This document shows positions 34,483 to 44,166 of a DNA stretch of 64,000 nucleotides, one piece after another. Position 1 is the first letter of the stretch, and every line of letters begins with the position of its first letter. A program made the translations under genes and the position numbers. The stretch is taken from positions 27,392 to 91,391 of the forward strand of contig NZ_JACWFG010000016.1 of the NCBI RefSeq assembly GCF_019749295.1. The letters are read 5' to 3'. The stretch is from Neobacillus niacini (lineage in GTDB: Bacteria; Bacillota; Bacilli; Bacillales; Cytobacillaceae). The notes below the pieces were generated by a model, which saw only the letters and a list, made by a program, of their open reading frames with translations, made no database searches and was not told where the DNA came from.

Positions 34483-35118
34483 ATGAGTACGGTTTTACAA
34501 GCAAAGGAACGTAAGGATCTGCGCACTTCAGAGTTAAGAAGGATAAGAGAGACAGGTAATATTCCTGCTGTGATCTATGGACGGAAGGTTGAAAGTAAAC
34601 CCGTTTTTGTTAGTTCTGCAGATTTAACGAAAACAATCCGAAATGTGGGCAGGAATGGAGTAATTTCACTCGATATAGACGGCAGTACACATGATGTCGT
34701 TTTATCTGATTATCAAGAAGACTTTATTAAAAAGGAAATCATTCATGTTGATTTTCTTGCAGTTGATAAGTCTTCAAAAATCAATGTGACGGTAAGACTT
34801 GTCCTTACTGGTGAAGCGGCCGGAGTAAAGGATGGCGGCGTTCTTCAGCAGCCTGTTCACGAACTATCGATTACCTCCACGCCAAGTGAAATTCCACAAC
34901 AAATTGAAGTGGATGTAACAAACCTTCAAGTAGGTGAGACGTTAAAGGTTTCAGATATCCTTTATCAGGGCTCATTTACGATTAACCATGAGGAAGAGGA
35001 AGTCATCGCTAGCATCTTGCCGCCTAAGCAGGAGGAAGAGATTAACGCCGGCGAACAGCAAGAAGGCGGCCACCCTGAAAACGAAGAAGGCAGAGAAACA
35101 GAGCCAGAAGGTGAGTAG
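34483..35118 (+). CDS. ctc: 50S ribosomal protein L25 / general stress protein Ctc
   Basis: The 211-residue CTC-form L25 has an N-terminal 5S rRNA-binding domain (about 1-95, with LRRIRETGNIPAVIYGRK) and a C-terminal TL5-type beta domain. An acidic tail rich in Glu and Gly follows. It associates with the 5S rRNA region of the ribosome under stress. The ATG at 34483 follows GGAAGGTGA; GTG at 34471 overlaps that site. A separate sigma-B-like promoter upstream indicates stress induction apart from prs. Confidence 0.94.
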   Translation: MSTVLQAKERKDLRTSELRRIRETGNIPAVIYGRKVESKPVFVSSADLTKTIRNVGRNGVISLDIDGSTHDVVLSDYQEDFIKKEIIHVDFLAVDKSSKINVTVRLVLTGEAAGVKDGGVLQQPVHELSITSTPSEIPQQIEVDVTNLQVGETLKVSDILYQGSFTINHEEEEVIASILPPKQEEEINAGEQQEGGHPENEEGRETEPEGE

Positions 35119-35153
35119 AAAAGCGGAAGCCCCTAGGCGCTGCAGCTAGACAC
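35119..35153. repeat. Short copy A of dispersed structured repeat
   Basis: It begins AAAAGCGGAAGC right after the ctc stop and ends GGCGCTGCAGCTAGACAC. It matches both ends, but not the middle, of the long copy at 55888-55997, and is nearly the same as copy B at 46255. Confidence 0.75.
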
Positions 35154-35165
35154 AATAATGATTTA

Positions 35166-35195
35166 GACGTAACCTGATTAAGGTTACGTCTTTTG
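35166..35195 (+). terminator. ctc terminator
   Basis: GACGTAACC (35166-35174) pairs with GGTTACGTC (35182-35190), followed by TTTTGT. Confidence 0.75.
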
Positions 35196-35293
35196 TCGCA
35201 TTTATCACAAAAAAGACGTATTATTAAGTGGGAGACAAAAGGATGTTCCGAAAATTACTTAACAGGTGGACCGGGCCGAAAGAGAGGGAAAGA

Positions 35294-35854
35294 ATGAAAT
35301 TAATTGTTGGTTTAGGAAACCCTGGGAAACAATATGATAAAACAAGGCATAATATTGGATTTGAAGTCATAGATGAGCTTTCAAACCAATTATCTATTCC
35401 CTTAAATCAGTCAAAATTTAAAGGGTTATTTGGAATTGGTCTTCACAATGGAGAAAAAGTAGTTTTATTAAAACCACTTACCTATATGAACTTATCAGGA
35501 GAATCTATACGAGCTATAATGGATTATTACCAGATAGATATAGAAGATTTTGTGGTGATCTATGATGACCTTGATTTACCTGTCGGGAAAATCAGGCTTC
35601 GTCAAAAAGGAAGCGCTGGTGGTCATAATGGGATAAAGTCCACGGTTGCCCACCTTGGTACACAAGAATTTAATAGGATACGCATTGGTATCGATCGGCC
35701 AAGAAACGGAATGAAGGTTCCAGATTACGTGCTGGGACGTTTTCATGAAGATGAAATCGGCCTTACAAAAGAGGCTGTACAAAAGAGTGCTGATGCATGT
35801 AGAACCTGGATGGAAAAACCATTCTTACAGGTCATGAACGAATATAATCAGTAA
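35294..35854 (+). CDS. pth: Peptidyl-tRNA hydrolase (SpoVC)
   Basis: The 186-residue enzyme frees tRNA from peptidyl-tRNAs that drop off the ribosome. Catalytic His19 is in YDKTRHNIGF; Asn9 (GNPG), the Asp of VVIYDDLDLP and KGSAGGHNGIKS complete the active site. ATG at 35294 begins the conserved MKLIVGLGNPG; upstream in-frame sequence to 35228 is not conserved. It is followed by fin and mfd as in B. subtilis spoVC-yabK-mfd. Confidence 0.96.
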   Translation: MKLIVGLGNPGKQYDKTRHNIGFEVIDELSNQLSIPLNQSKFKGLFGIGLHNGEKVVLLKPLTYMNLSGESIRAIMDYYQIDIEDFVVIYDDLDLPVGKIRLRQKGSAGGHNGIKSTVAHLGTQEFNRIRIGIDRPRNGMKVPDYVLGRFHEDEIGLTKEAVQKSADACRTWMEKPFLQVMNEYNQ

Positions 35855-35922
35855 TTGTTCATGAGATAACCTTTCCTTTCATAAAATAAAGCAATACTCT
35901 TTTTTTGTGAAACAAAAACAAA

Positions 35923-35953
35923 TGAATAACTTCCCTCTTCATCGTAAATACTA
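35923..35953 (+). promoter_or_regulatory. Candidate forespore (sigma-F/G) promoter of fin
   Basis: TGAATA (35923-35928), 14 bases, CGTAAATACTA (35943-35953). The -10 resembles the sigma-F pattern GGNAANANT except for its first G. fin is sigma-F controlled in B. subtilis. Confidence 0.5.
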
Positions 35954-35984
35954 TTGATAATAGTAGAATAGGGAGGGTACCTGC

Positions 35985-36215
35985 GTGGCCATTCATTATC
36001 ACTGTCGTCATTGCGGCACAAACCTGGGTTCCATTGAACAGTCATCGATACACAGCGAAGCACTTGGTCTTCATAAATTAACGGAACAAGAAAGGCAAGA
36101 GATGGTCTCGTATGATTTGTCTGGAAGTATACACATTACAGCCATTTGTGAGGATTGTCAGGAAGCATTAGAAAGAAATCCAGAATATCATCAATATGAT
36201 TTCCTTATTCATTAA
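35985..36215 (+). CDS. fin: Anti-sigma factor Fin (YabK), inhibitor of sigma-F
   Basis: The 76-residue protein begins at GTG after GGGAGGG, MAIHYHCRHCGTNLG. It contains two cysteine pairs (CRHCG and CEDC) that fit zinc binding. Fin displaces sigma-F from RNA polymerase and helps the switch to sigma-G in the forespore. A probable forespore promoter and a terminator frame it as a single transcript between pth and mfd. Confidence 0.92.
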   Translation: MAIHYHCRHCGTNLGSIEQSSIHSEALGLHKLTEQERQEMVSYDLSGSIHITAICEDCQEALERNPEYHQYDFLIH

Positions 36216-36218
36216 CCA

Positions 36219-36246
36219 GCTTTGGACAGCAATCCAAAGCATTTTT
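36219..36246 (+). terminator. fin terminator
   Basis: GCTTTGGA (36219-36226) pairs with TCCAAAGC (36233-36240), then ATTTTTCTATTTTT. Confidence 0.85.
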
Positions 36247-36325
36247 CTATTTTTATTTACCACTAACAATAAAGTTAAAATAGTCAAAATATGAAAAAAG
36301 ATTCAAAGAGAGGAGGAACGAGCTT

Positions 36326-39300
36326 TTGAAGGGTTTAAAATCATTATTTCTAGATCAGGAAGATAGTCATTCTATTATTTCCGGAGTTCAAGAAGGCCTG
36401 AAGGAACAGCTGATTGCTGGTTTATCAGGATCCTCAAGAACGGTATTAACTGCGGCTATTTATGAGAAAATGAAAAGGCCGATTCTCTTAATAACCCATA
36501 ATCTATTGCAGGCACAAAAACTCTATGACGATATTGTAAATCTATTAAGTGAGGAAGAAGTTTTTCTATTCCCAGCAAATGAATTAATTGCTGCAGAGAT
36601 GAGCATTGCCAGTCCAGAGTTAAAGGCACAAAGGATTGAAGCCTTAAATCATTTGAGTAAGAGTGACAAGGGAATTATTATTGTTCCAATTGCAGGATTA
36701 AGGAAGCTCATTCCGCCAAAAAGCGTCTGGAAGAAATACCAGCTGTCGTTTAAAGTGGGCGATGATTTAGATATTACAGAGATTCTAAATACGTTTGTTA
36801 AAATGGGCTATGTTCGAGCTGAAATGGTATCAACCCCGGGAGAGTTTAGTATTAGGGGGGGGATTATTGATATTTATCCCCTTACGGAGAGCAATCCAAT
36901 TAGGATTGAATTATTTGATACAGAGATTGATTCCATCCGTTATTTCTCTTTAGAAGACCAGCGTTCGATTGAAAAAGCTGCTGAAGTTTTGATTGGTCCT
37001 GCAACCGAGGTTCTCTTTGAAACTGGTGATTATAGTCGTTTAATTGGAAGGTTAGAGGATGGATTAGCTAAAAGTCTGAAAAAATTAAGGGACGATAAAG
37101 CAAAAATCCAGCTCTCTCAAAATATTAGCTATGAGCTTGAACAGCTAAAAAATGGCCATAAACCAGACCAGATATTTAAATACCTTTCACTAGCATATGA
37201 AGGCGATACTAGTTTACTAGACTACCTTCCTCGTAATGGAATGGTATTTATTGATGAGATAAGCCGGGTTCAAGAAATGAATGAGTCATTAATTAAAGAA
37301 GAGGCAGAGTGGTATACTTCTCTTCTTAGTGAAGGTCAAATTATTCATGATTTGACTATTTCCCATGACCTGCCGAATCTACTTCATAAAAGAGAGCTTC
37401 CCATTCTTTATATGAGCTTGTTTCTGCGCCATGTGGCAAATACGAGCCCGCAAAACATTATTAATGTTTCTTGTAAACAAATGCAAAACTTCCATGGGCA
37501 AATGCACTTACTAAAAGCAGAAGTTGATAGATGGAAAAAAGGTAATTATGCCATTCTCTTTTTAGGTCCTGATGACGAGAGAGTAAAAAAGTTAGAAAGA
37601 GTGTTAGAGGATTATGAAATAGAAGCCTCCATTATCCGAAGCGGTCAGCAGCTTTTACCTGGGAAGGTTCAAATAATGAAAGGGAACCTCCATACTGGAT
37701 TCGAGCTTTCGATTCAAAAGATAGCTGTGATTACAGAGGAGGAGCTCTTTACAAAGCGAGTTAAAAAGTCCGCTAACAGACAAAAGCTCTCAAACGCTGA
37801 AAGGATTAAGAGCTACTCAGAACTTAAAATTGGGGACTATGTCGTTCATGTCAATCATGGTATAGGAAAATACTTAGGTATCGAAACACTAGTTATTAAC
37901 GGTGTTCATAAGGATTATCTCCATATTCGTTATCATGGTACGGATAAGCTGTATGTTCCTGTAGAACAAATTGACCTAGTTATGAAATATGTTGGTTCTG
38001 AAGGGAAAGAACCAAAAATCTATAAACTTGGCGGCAGTGATTGGAAAAAGGTTAAAAAGAAAGTACAATCCTCTGTCGAAGACATTGCAGATGATCTTAT
38101 CAAGCTTTATGCAGAACGAGAAGCGGCAGTTGGCTATGCCTTTTCTCCGGATGGTGATATGCAAAGAGAATTTGAAACGGCTTTCGCCTATCAGGAAACA
38201 GAAGACCAGCTCCGCTCCATTCATGAGATTAAGAAGGATATGGAAAGACCTAGACCGATGGACCGATTGCTATGCGGTGATGTGGGTTATGGGAAAACGG
38301 AAGTGGCAATTCGAGCTGCCTTCAAAGCAATTGCCGATGGCAAACAAGTAGCACTGCTTGTTCCAACGACAATTCTAGCCCAGCAGCATTACGAAACCAT
38401 GAGGGAAAGGTTTCAGGATTATCCGATCAATATTGGCCTGCTAAGTCGTTTTCGGTCTAAAAAGCAACAAACAGAAACAATGAAAGGCTTAAAGGCAGGT
38501 ACGGTAGATGTGGTAATTGGAACACACCGTATTCTCTCTAAAGATATTGTTTATCGCGACTTAGGCTTATTAATCATCGATGAAGAACAGCGATTTGGGG
38601 TAACGCATAAAGAGAAGATTAAAAGGCTAAAAACCAATATTGATGTATTAACATTAACAGCAACCCCAATACCTAGAACCTTACACATGTCCATGCTCGG
38701 CGTTCGCGATTTATCTGTTATTGAAACACCGCCGGAAAACCGTTTTCCTGTACAAACCTATGTAATGGAATACAATGGACCGCTTGTCAGAGAGGCAATC
38801 GAAAGAGAACTGGCACGTGAAGGACAAGTTTACTTTTTATATAACAGAGTGGAAGATATTGAACGGAAGGCGGAGGAAATATCGATGCTCGTTCCTGATG
38901 CACGAGTTACCTTCGCACACGGACAAATGTCAGAAAATGAATTAGAATCTGTCATGTTAAGCTTTTTAGCCGGGGAGTTCGATGTTTTAGTCAGTACCAC
39001 CATTATAGAAACCGGCGTAGATATCCCGAATGTTAATACCTTAATTGTTTATGATGCCGATAAAATGGGACTTTCCCAGCTTTACCAGCTTAGAGGTCGT
39101 GTTGGAAGGTCAAATCGTGTTGCATATGCTTACTTCACACACCGAAAGGATAAAGTATTGACAGAGGTAGCTGAAAAACGCCTTCAAGCTATTAAAGAAT
39201 TCACTGAACTTGGTTCAGGTTTCAAAATTGCGATGCGGGACTTAACTATCCGCGGTGCTGGAAACCTGCTGGGTGCTCAGCAGCATGGATTTATTGACTC

Positions 39301-39859
39301 GGTAGGATTTGATTTGTATTCGCAAATGCTGAAAGAGGCAATCGAGGAAAGAAAAGGCGACTTAAAATCAGAGCAGAAAGCAACAGTTGAGATTGATTTA
39401 GAAATCGATGCATATATCCCTGATACCTATATCAAAGATGGACATCAAAAAATTGAAATGTATAAGCGTTTTAGAGGTGTTCAGAATCTAGAGGATATAG
39501 AGGAATTGCAAGCAGAGATGCTCGATCGCTTTGGTGAATATCCTGAGGAAGTCGATTATCTATTCCAAGTAGCAGAAATGAAGATTTATGCATTGCTCGC
39601 AGGTGTCGAAACAATAAAGCAGGTAAAACAAGAAGTAACCATTCTTGTTAATGAACAGTCCAGCAGTATGATTGATGGACAAAAGGTATTTGCGATTAGC
39701 AGCAAATATCCACGAATGATTGGGCTGGGAATGGAAGGTCAGAAGCTTAAAATGACCCTGCAGACAAAAGGGCAGGAAACTGCTCATTGGATAAATGCAG
39801 CATTTGAAATGATTAAAGGTCTCCAAGCCGCGAAAAGGGGCCAGAAAAATCCAGTATAA
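36326..39859 (+). CDS. mfd: Transcription-repair coupling factor
   Basis: This is a 1177-residue full-length Mfd. It removes RNA polymerase stalled at lesions and recruits UvrA. The N-terminal UvrB-like region has STPGEFSIRGGIIDIYP. The RNA-polymerase-interaction domain starts near residue 490 (IGDYVVHVNHGIGKYLG). The RecG-like translocase has LLCGDVGYGKTEVAIRA (Walker A), IDEEQRFG and QLRGRVGRSN, and a C-terminal TRCF domain follows. TTG at 36326 is the start, nine bases after AGGAGG. spoVT follows under its own promoter. Confidence 0.97.
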   Translation: MKGLKSLFLDQEDSHSIISGVQEGLKEQLIAGLSGSSRTVLTAAIYEKMKRPILLITHNLLQAQKLYDDIVNLLSEEEVFLFPANELIAAEMSIASPELKAQRIEALNHLSKSDKGIIIVPIAGLRKLIPPKSVWKKYQLSFKVGDDLDITEILNTFVKMGYVRAEMVSTPGEFSIRGGIIDIYPLTESNPIRIELFDTEIDSIRYFSLEDQRSIEKAAEVLIGPATEVLFETGDYSRLIGRLEDGLAKSLKKLRDDKAKIQLSQNISYELEQLKNGHKPDQIFKYLSLAYEGDTSLLDYLPRNGMVFIDEISRVQEMNESLIKEEAEWYTSLLSEGQIIHDLTISHDLPNLLHKRELPILYMSLFLRHVANTSPQNIINVSCKQMQNFHGQMHLLKAEVDRWKKGNYAILFLGPDDERVKKLERVLEDYEIEASIIRSGQQLLPGKVQIMKGNLHTGFELSIQKIAVITEEELFTKRVKKSANRQKLSNAERIKSYSELKIGDYVVHVNHGIGKYLGIETLVINGVHKDYLHIRYHGTDKLYVPVEQIDLVMKYVGSEGKEPKIYKLGGSDWKKVKKKVQSSVEDIADDLIKLYAEREAAVGYAFSPDGDMQREFETAFAYQETEDQLRSIHEIKKDMERPRPMDRLLCGDVGYGKTEVAIRAAFKAIADGKQVALLVPTTILAQQHYETMRERFQDYPINIGLLSRFRSKKQQTETMKGLKAGTVDVVIGTHRILSKDIVYRDLGLLIIDEEQRFGVTHKEKIKRLKTNIDVLTLTATPIPRTLHMSMLGVRDLSVIETPPENRFPVQTYVMEYNGPLVREAIERELAREGQVYFLYNRVEDIERKAEEISMLVPDARVTFAHGQMSENELESVMLSFLAGEFDVLVSTTIIETGVDIPNVNTLIVYDADKMGLSQLYQLRGRVGRSNRVAYAYFTHRKDKVLTEVAEKRLQAIKEFTELGSGFKIAMRDLTIRGAGNLLGAQQHGFIDSVGFDLYSQMLKEAIEERKGDLKSEQKATVEIDLEIDAYIPDTYIKDGHQKIEMYKRFRGVQNLEDIEELQAEMLDRFGEYPEEVDYLFQVAEMKIYALLAGVETIKQVKQEVTILVNEQSSSMIDGQKVFAISSKYPRMIGLGMEGQKLKMTLQTKGQETAHWINAAFEMIKGLQAAKRGQKNPV

Positions 39860-39941
39860 CCAATACCAATGAAACTACAGCAGTAGAACACTTCGTAAAA
39901 AATAGGATAATTATCCTGTTTATGAAAAAATATTGTGAATG

Positions 39942-39971
39942 TGTATAGAACTTTCCAGATGAAAGATACTA
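39942..39971 (+). promoter_or_regulatory. Sigma-G-type promoter of spoVT
   Basis: TGTATA, 17 bases, GATACTA fits the forespore consensus (TGNATA, CATACTA) with one change. A perfect palindrome AGGATAATTATCCT at 39904-39917 lies upstream near the mfd end. Confidence 0.6.
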
Positions 39972-40059
39972 AGTTCAAAGTTGGTGATGATTCCTACAAA
40001 AGGAAAGAATGTCATTACCAAGTTAGTAAAATCATCAGATGAAAGTGAGGCAACATTGG

Positions 40060-40596
40060 ATGAAAGCAACTGGAATAGTTCGTCGAATCGATGATTTGGG
40101 TCGTGTTGTCATTCCCAAAGAAATACGCAGAACACTGCGTATCCGTGAAGGGGATCCGTTAGAGATCTTTGTGGATCGTGATGGAGAAGTTATTTTAAAG
40201 AAGTATTCACCAATCAGCGAGTTAAGCGATTTTGCCAAAGAATATGCAGAAGCCCTATTTGACAGCCTCGGAAACCCGGTATTAATTTGTGACAGAGACA
40301 GTTATATTGCATTAGCAGGAAGTTCTAAAAAGGATTATTTAAATAAAAATATAAGTGATTTAGTTGAAAAAACAATGGAAGATCGTAATTCAGTTTTGGT
40401 TACACAGCAAGGTGATATTGCGTTAGCCGATGGCAATGATGAAACTATCTCATCTTATACAATTGGACCGATTATTGCAAATGGCGATCCTATTGGTGCA
40501 GTTATTATTTATGCTAAAGAAGGTACACTTGGTGAAGTCGAGAAAAAGGCTGTTGAAACTGCTGCTGGATTTCTTGCAAGACAGATGGAATCCTAG
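40060..40596 (+). CDS. spoVT: Stage V sporulation protein T
   Basis: This is a 178-residue forespore regulator. An AbrB-like DNA-binding domain (ATGIVRRIDDLGRVVIPKEI) is joined to a C-terminal GAF domain that is thought to sense a ligand. It modulates sigma-G genes late in spore development. The ATG at 40060 is preceded by GTGAGG; an ATG at 40039 is in frame but has no site. The N-terminal domain is clearly related to the AbrB protein at 20213. Confidence 0.96.
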   Translation: MKATGIVRRIDDLGRVVIPKEIRRTLRIREGDPLEIFVDRDGEVILKKYSPISELSDFAKEYAEALFDSLGNPVLICDRDSYIALAGSSKKDYLNKNISDLVEKTMEDRNSVLVTQQGDIALADGNDETISSYTIGPIIANGDPIGAVIIYAKEGTLGEVEKKAVETAAGFLARQMES

Positions 40597-40623
40597 AACT
40601 AATATTATTCCAACAAATAAAAG

Positions 40624-40648
40624 AGACAGCGCCAGCTGTCTTTTTTAT
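40624..40648 (+). terminator. spoVT terminator
   Basis: AGACAGC (40624-40630) pairs with GCTGTCT (40635-40641), then TTTTTATTT. Confidence 0.9.
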
Positions 40649-40700
40649 TTGCCTCTTGTGATATAATACTCACGAGTTTAGGTTAGTTAGGAGATAAGAA

Positions 40701-42323
40701 ATGAAGCAAGTAAATCAGTCGAAGGCTCTTTTTAAAGGGGCTTTTATTTTAGCGGTTGCAGCACTTGTCACGAAAATCCTTAGTGCTGTTTATCGGATTC
40801 CGTTTCAAAATATAGTTGGCAATGATGGCTTTTACATATATCAGCAGGTATATCCGTTCTATGGTCTGGCGATGGTGCTGGCGACAACAGGTTTTCCGGT
40901 TGTCATTTCTAAGCTGTATGCTGAGCAGAGGGAAAAAGGGGACCACGAGAAAACCAGAAGGCTTTTATTCGTTTCGTTTATCATTCTACAGTTATTCGGA
41001 ATTATATGCTTTTTAATTCTTTACCTTGGCGCTAGTCATATTGCAAATTGGATGAATGATAATAAGTTAGCTATTTTACTAAGGGTTGTCTCTATCGTCT
41101 TTTTATTATTTCCGATTGTTTCTATTCTAAGAGGATTCTATCAGGGGAAGGGAGACATGGTCCCCACTGCATTATCGCAGGTGGGTGAACAATTAATTAG
41201 AGCTTTAACCATTCTCTTTTCCGCATACCTACTCACAAACTTAGGATACTCACTGTATCTGGTCGGCGGCGGTGCCATGTTTGGTTCCATAACAGGAAGT
41301 ATGGTATCAGTCATTATTTTGTTTACATTTATAGGGGTTCGTAAAGAATGGAGAATGATTGCTCCAAAAAAAGGTATGCTGCGCGGCTATTATCGAGAGT
41401 TCTGCGTTATTCTAAAAACACTTACCTTTCAAGGTCTGACAATTTGTGTTAGTGGAATGCTGATGATTTTGATACAAATGGCGGATGCACTCAATCTGTA
41501 CTCGTTACTTACAGAAAATGGATATGGGATTAAATTGGCAAAGGGTATAAAGGGAATCTTTGACCGTGGACAGCCATTAATTCAGTTAGGTACCATTGTA
41601 GCTGTTTCAATGTCTTTATCCCTAGTACCCTTAATAACAAGTGCGAGGATAAACAAAGACACTGAATTCTTACAGGATAAAATTCGATTGTCCATTAGAA
41701 TCAGTATTGTTATTGGGGTGGGAGCATCTGCAGGGTTATGGTCCATTATTGAACCGGCCAATATCATGTTATTTAAGGATAGCTCAGGTTCTAACGTACT
41801 AGGAGTATTAAGCTTTGTCATACTCCTATGCTCAATGAATACGACAGTTATTGCTATTATGCAGGGGCTGGGTTCGTTACTTTTTCCAGCTGCTGCAGTT
41901 CTGGCATCATTTCTTTTAAAGTATAGTCTTAATACTCTCTTTGTCCCATTATATGGGACAATGGGGGCAGCGTATGCTACGATAATTACCTTAGTATTAC
42001 TTTGTGCGGTCTTATTTATAAAACTTAAAAAAATGCAAACCATTTCGCTGTTAACGTACCGTTTCTTAGCTACATTACTGGCAGCAGCACTAATGATGGT
42101 ACTACTATTGAAAGGCTGCCTAGCCTTAACAAATATGATTGCAATACCATCTGGAACGGAGAGAATGATGTCAGCAATCCAGGCGGTAGTCGGTGCCATT
42201 TCAGGAGGATTCCTTTTCTTATTAATCATTATTAGAGGTGGAGTCTTTTTAGAAAAAGAACTATCGCTATTTCCTTTCGGCAGTAAATTAAGCCTTTTAT
42301 TACCTAAGAAGAATAGGAGTTAA
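40701..42323 (+). CDS. yabM: SpoVB/MurJ-type polysaccharide flippase family protein YabM
   Basis: The 540-residue membrane protein has about 14 transmembrane segments and belongs to the MOP superfamily branch of SpoVB and MurJ. ALVTKILSAVYRIPFQNIVG at the N-terminus, RGFYQGKGDMVPTALSQV and DRGQPLIQLGTIVA are typical. It may flip a lipid-linked cell-wall precursor; the paralogue's own role is not defined. It leads a tightly spaced unit with yabN (6 bases) and rqcP. Confidence 0.92.
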   Translation: MKQVNQSKALFKGAFILAVAALVTKILSAVYRIPFQNIVGNDGFYIYQQVYPFYGLAMVLATTGFPVVISKLYAEQREKGDHEKTRRLLFVSFIILQLFGIICFLILYLGASHIANWMNDNKLAILLRVVSIVFLLFPIVSILRGFYQGKGDMVPTALSQVGEQLIRALTILFSAYLLTNLGYSLYLVGGGAMFGSITGSMVSVIILFTFIGVRKEWRMIAPKKGMLRGYYREFCVILKTLTFQGLTICVSGMLMILIQMADALNLYSLLTENGYGIKLAKGIKGIFDRGQPLIQLGTIVAVSMSLSLVPLITSARINKDTEFLQDKIRLSIRISIVIGVGASAGLWSIIEPANIMLFKDSSGSNVLGVLSFVILLCSMNTTVIAIMQGLGSLLFPAAAVLASFLLKYSLNTLFVPLYGTMGAAYATIITLVLLCAVLFIKLKKMQTISLLTYRFLATLLAAALMMVLLLKGCLALTNMIAIPSGTERMMSAIQAVVGAISGGFLFLLIIIRGGVFLEKELSLFPFGSKLSLLLPKKNRS

Positions 42324-42329
42324 AAGAAT

Positions 42330-43790
42330 ATGGGTAAATCAATTGAAATTCTCGGTTTGGGAGCAGGAGATCTTGATCAGCTTCCCTTTGGCGTTTACAA
42401 AAAGTTGAAGAATGCAAATCATGTTTATTTAAGAACGAAGGAACATCCAGTTATAAATGAATTAGTACAAGAAGGACTGAGCTTTTCTTCGTTTGACTCA
42501 ATCTATGAAAAGCACGATCAATTTGAAGAAGTTTATCAGGAGATTGTCCAAAATTTACTGCAAAAAGCAAAAGTGGAGCAGGTGATTTATGCGGTACCGG
42601 GCCATCCTCTTGTGGCAGAGCGGACTGTACAATTACTTTTGGAATATGGCCCTAATGAGAATGTGGAGATTTTAATTGGGGGAGGTCAAAGCTTTGTTGA
42701 CGCACTCTTTCAATCCTTGAAAATTGACCCAATAGACGGTTTCCAGCTGCTTGATGGAACCTCTCTTCATTCCAGCCAGCTGCAAATCGATCAGCATATG
42801 TTTATCAGTCAGGTTTATGATCAGTTTGTAGCCTCTAATATTAAGCTGACCCTTATGGAAAGACTGCCGGATGATTATGAAGTAGTCATTGTACGTGCCG
42901 CCGGAAGCAGCAGTGAAAGACTAGATCGGGTACCATTGTATGAATTAGACCGAAAAGTAACGCTTGATAATCTTACTTCTGTCTACGTTCCACCCGTAAA
43001 AGATGAAAAAATTATGTTGAAAAATTTCTCCAAGCTTCGAGAGATTATTGCTGTATTAAGAGGCCCTAATGGCTGTCCATGGGATAAGGAACAAACACAT
43101 GAGTCACTAAAGAAATATTTGATTGAAGAAACTTTTGAAGTCATTGAGGCGATAGACAGCGGTGATATTGACCATTTAATTGAAGAGCTTGGTGATGTCT
43201 TACTGCAAGTCATGCTTCATGCCCAAATTGGTGAAGATGAGGGGTATTTTGCTATTGAGGATGTGATTGAGGTCCTTTCAGAAAAAATGATTCGCAGGCA
43301 TCCACATGTATTTGGGAATACAGACGTGAAAGACTCATCAGAGGTCCTTCGTAACTGGCAGGAAATAAAGAAGCTTGAAAAGGGCGAGATAAAAACCTCT
43401 CTTCTTGATGGTGTTTCTAAATCAATGCCGAATTTATTAAGAGCATACGAGATTCAAAAGAAAGCAGCGAAAGTTGGCTTTGATTGGCAGGAAATAACAC
43501 CAGCATTGGAGAAAGTGAAAGAAGAGCTGGAGGAATTTGAGAATGAGATAAAGAATGAGAGCCTTTTAGACGCAAAAAAAGAGTTTGGTGATATCCTGTT
43601 TGCCTTTGTTAATGTAGGAAGGTTTATGTCCATTCATCCAGAAGAAGCTTTATTTGAGACCAATGAAAAGTTTATTAGAAGGTTTCGTTTTATAGAAGAA
43701 AAGGTAAAGAATAGTGAAAAGCCTATAGAGGATTACTCCTTAGAGGAGCTCGATCGTTATTGGGATGAAGCAAAATCAAAAGGACTATAG
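42330..43790 (+). CDS. yabN: YabN: tetrapyrrole-methylase-like domain fused to MazG NTP pyrophosphohydrolase
   Basis: This is a 486-residue two-domain protein. Residues 1-220 resemble SAM-dependent tetrapyrrole methylases (IEILGLGAGDLDQLP, YAVPGHPLVAERT). Residues from about 225 form MazG, with LRGPNGCPWDKEQTHESL and EELGDVLLQVMLHA metal-binding helices, and a second MazG half near the C-terminus (KKEFGDILFAFVNVGR). The MazG part is expected to hydrolyse noncanonical NTPs. The fusion is standard in Bacillus. Confidence 0.94.
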   Translation: MGKSIEILGLGAGDLDQLPFGVYKKLKNANHVYLRTKEHPVINELVQEGLSFSSFDSIYEKHDQFEEVYQEIVQNLLQKAKVEQVIYAVPGHPLVAERTVQLLLEYGPNENVEILIGGGQSFVDALFQSLKIDPIDGFQLLDGTSLHSSQLQIDQHMFISQVYDQFVASNIKLTLMERLPDDYEVVIVRAAGSSSERLDRVPLYELDRKVTLDNLTSVYVPPVKDEKIMLKNFSKLREIIAVLRGPNGCPWDKEQTHESLKKYLIEETFEVIEAIDSGDIDHLIEELGDVLLQVMLHAQIGEDEGYFAIEDVIEVLSEKMIRRHPHVFGNTDVKDSSEVLRNWQEIKKLEKGEIKTSLLDGVSKSMPNLLRAYEIQKKAAKVGFDWQEITPALEKVKEELEEFENEIKNESLLDAKKEFGDILFAFVNVGRFMSIHPEEALFETNEKFIRRFRFIEEKVKNSEKPIEDYSLEELDRYWDEAKSKGL

Positions 43791-43807
43791 AATCGAGGGA
43801 TTAATTA

Positions 43808-44077
43808 ATGAGACTAGATAAGTATTTAAAAGTATCAAGATTGATTAAGAGAAGGACTTTGGCAAAAGAAGTATCCGATCAAGGAAGAATTCTTATAAAT
43901 GGAAAAGAAGCAAAAGCAAGTTCAACTGTTAAAGTAGGCGACGAGCTTACCATTCGCCTTGGACAAAGACTAGTTACGGCGAGAGTTGACCAGATTCAAG
44001 ATACCACTCGGAAAGAAGCAGCAGCAGAAATGTACACGATTATCAAAGAGGAAAGAATCAGCGAATCTCAGTTGTAA
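43808..44077 (+). CDS. rqcP: RNA-binding S4-domain protein RqcP (YabO)
   Basis: The 89-residue Hsp15-like S4 protein starts MRLDKYLKVSRLIKRRTLA. RqcP binds peptidyl-tRNA-obstructed 50S subunits and supports RqcH in adding alanine tails during ribosome quality control. GAGGGATT lies before the ATG. It directly follows yabN and precedes the sporulation pair yabP-yabQ by 89 bases. Confidence 0.95.
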   Translation: MRLDKYLKVSRLIKRRTLAKEVSDQGRILINGKEAKASSTVKVGDELTIRLGQRLVTARVDQIQDTTRKEAAAEMYTIIKEERISESQL

Positions 44078-44166
44078 GGACACATGCAAAAAGGCTTGTT
44101 CTAATTCAATTGCCCTTTACATAAAAATGTACTAAAGGTTGTACAAATGATTGTGAGGGATGAATA

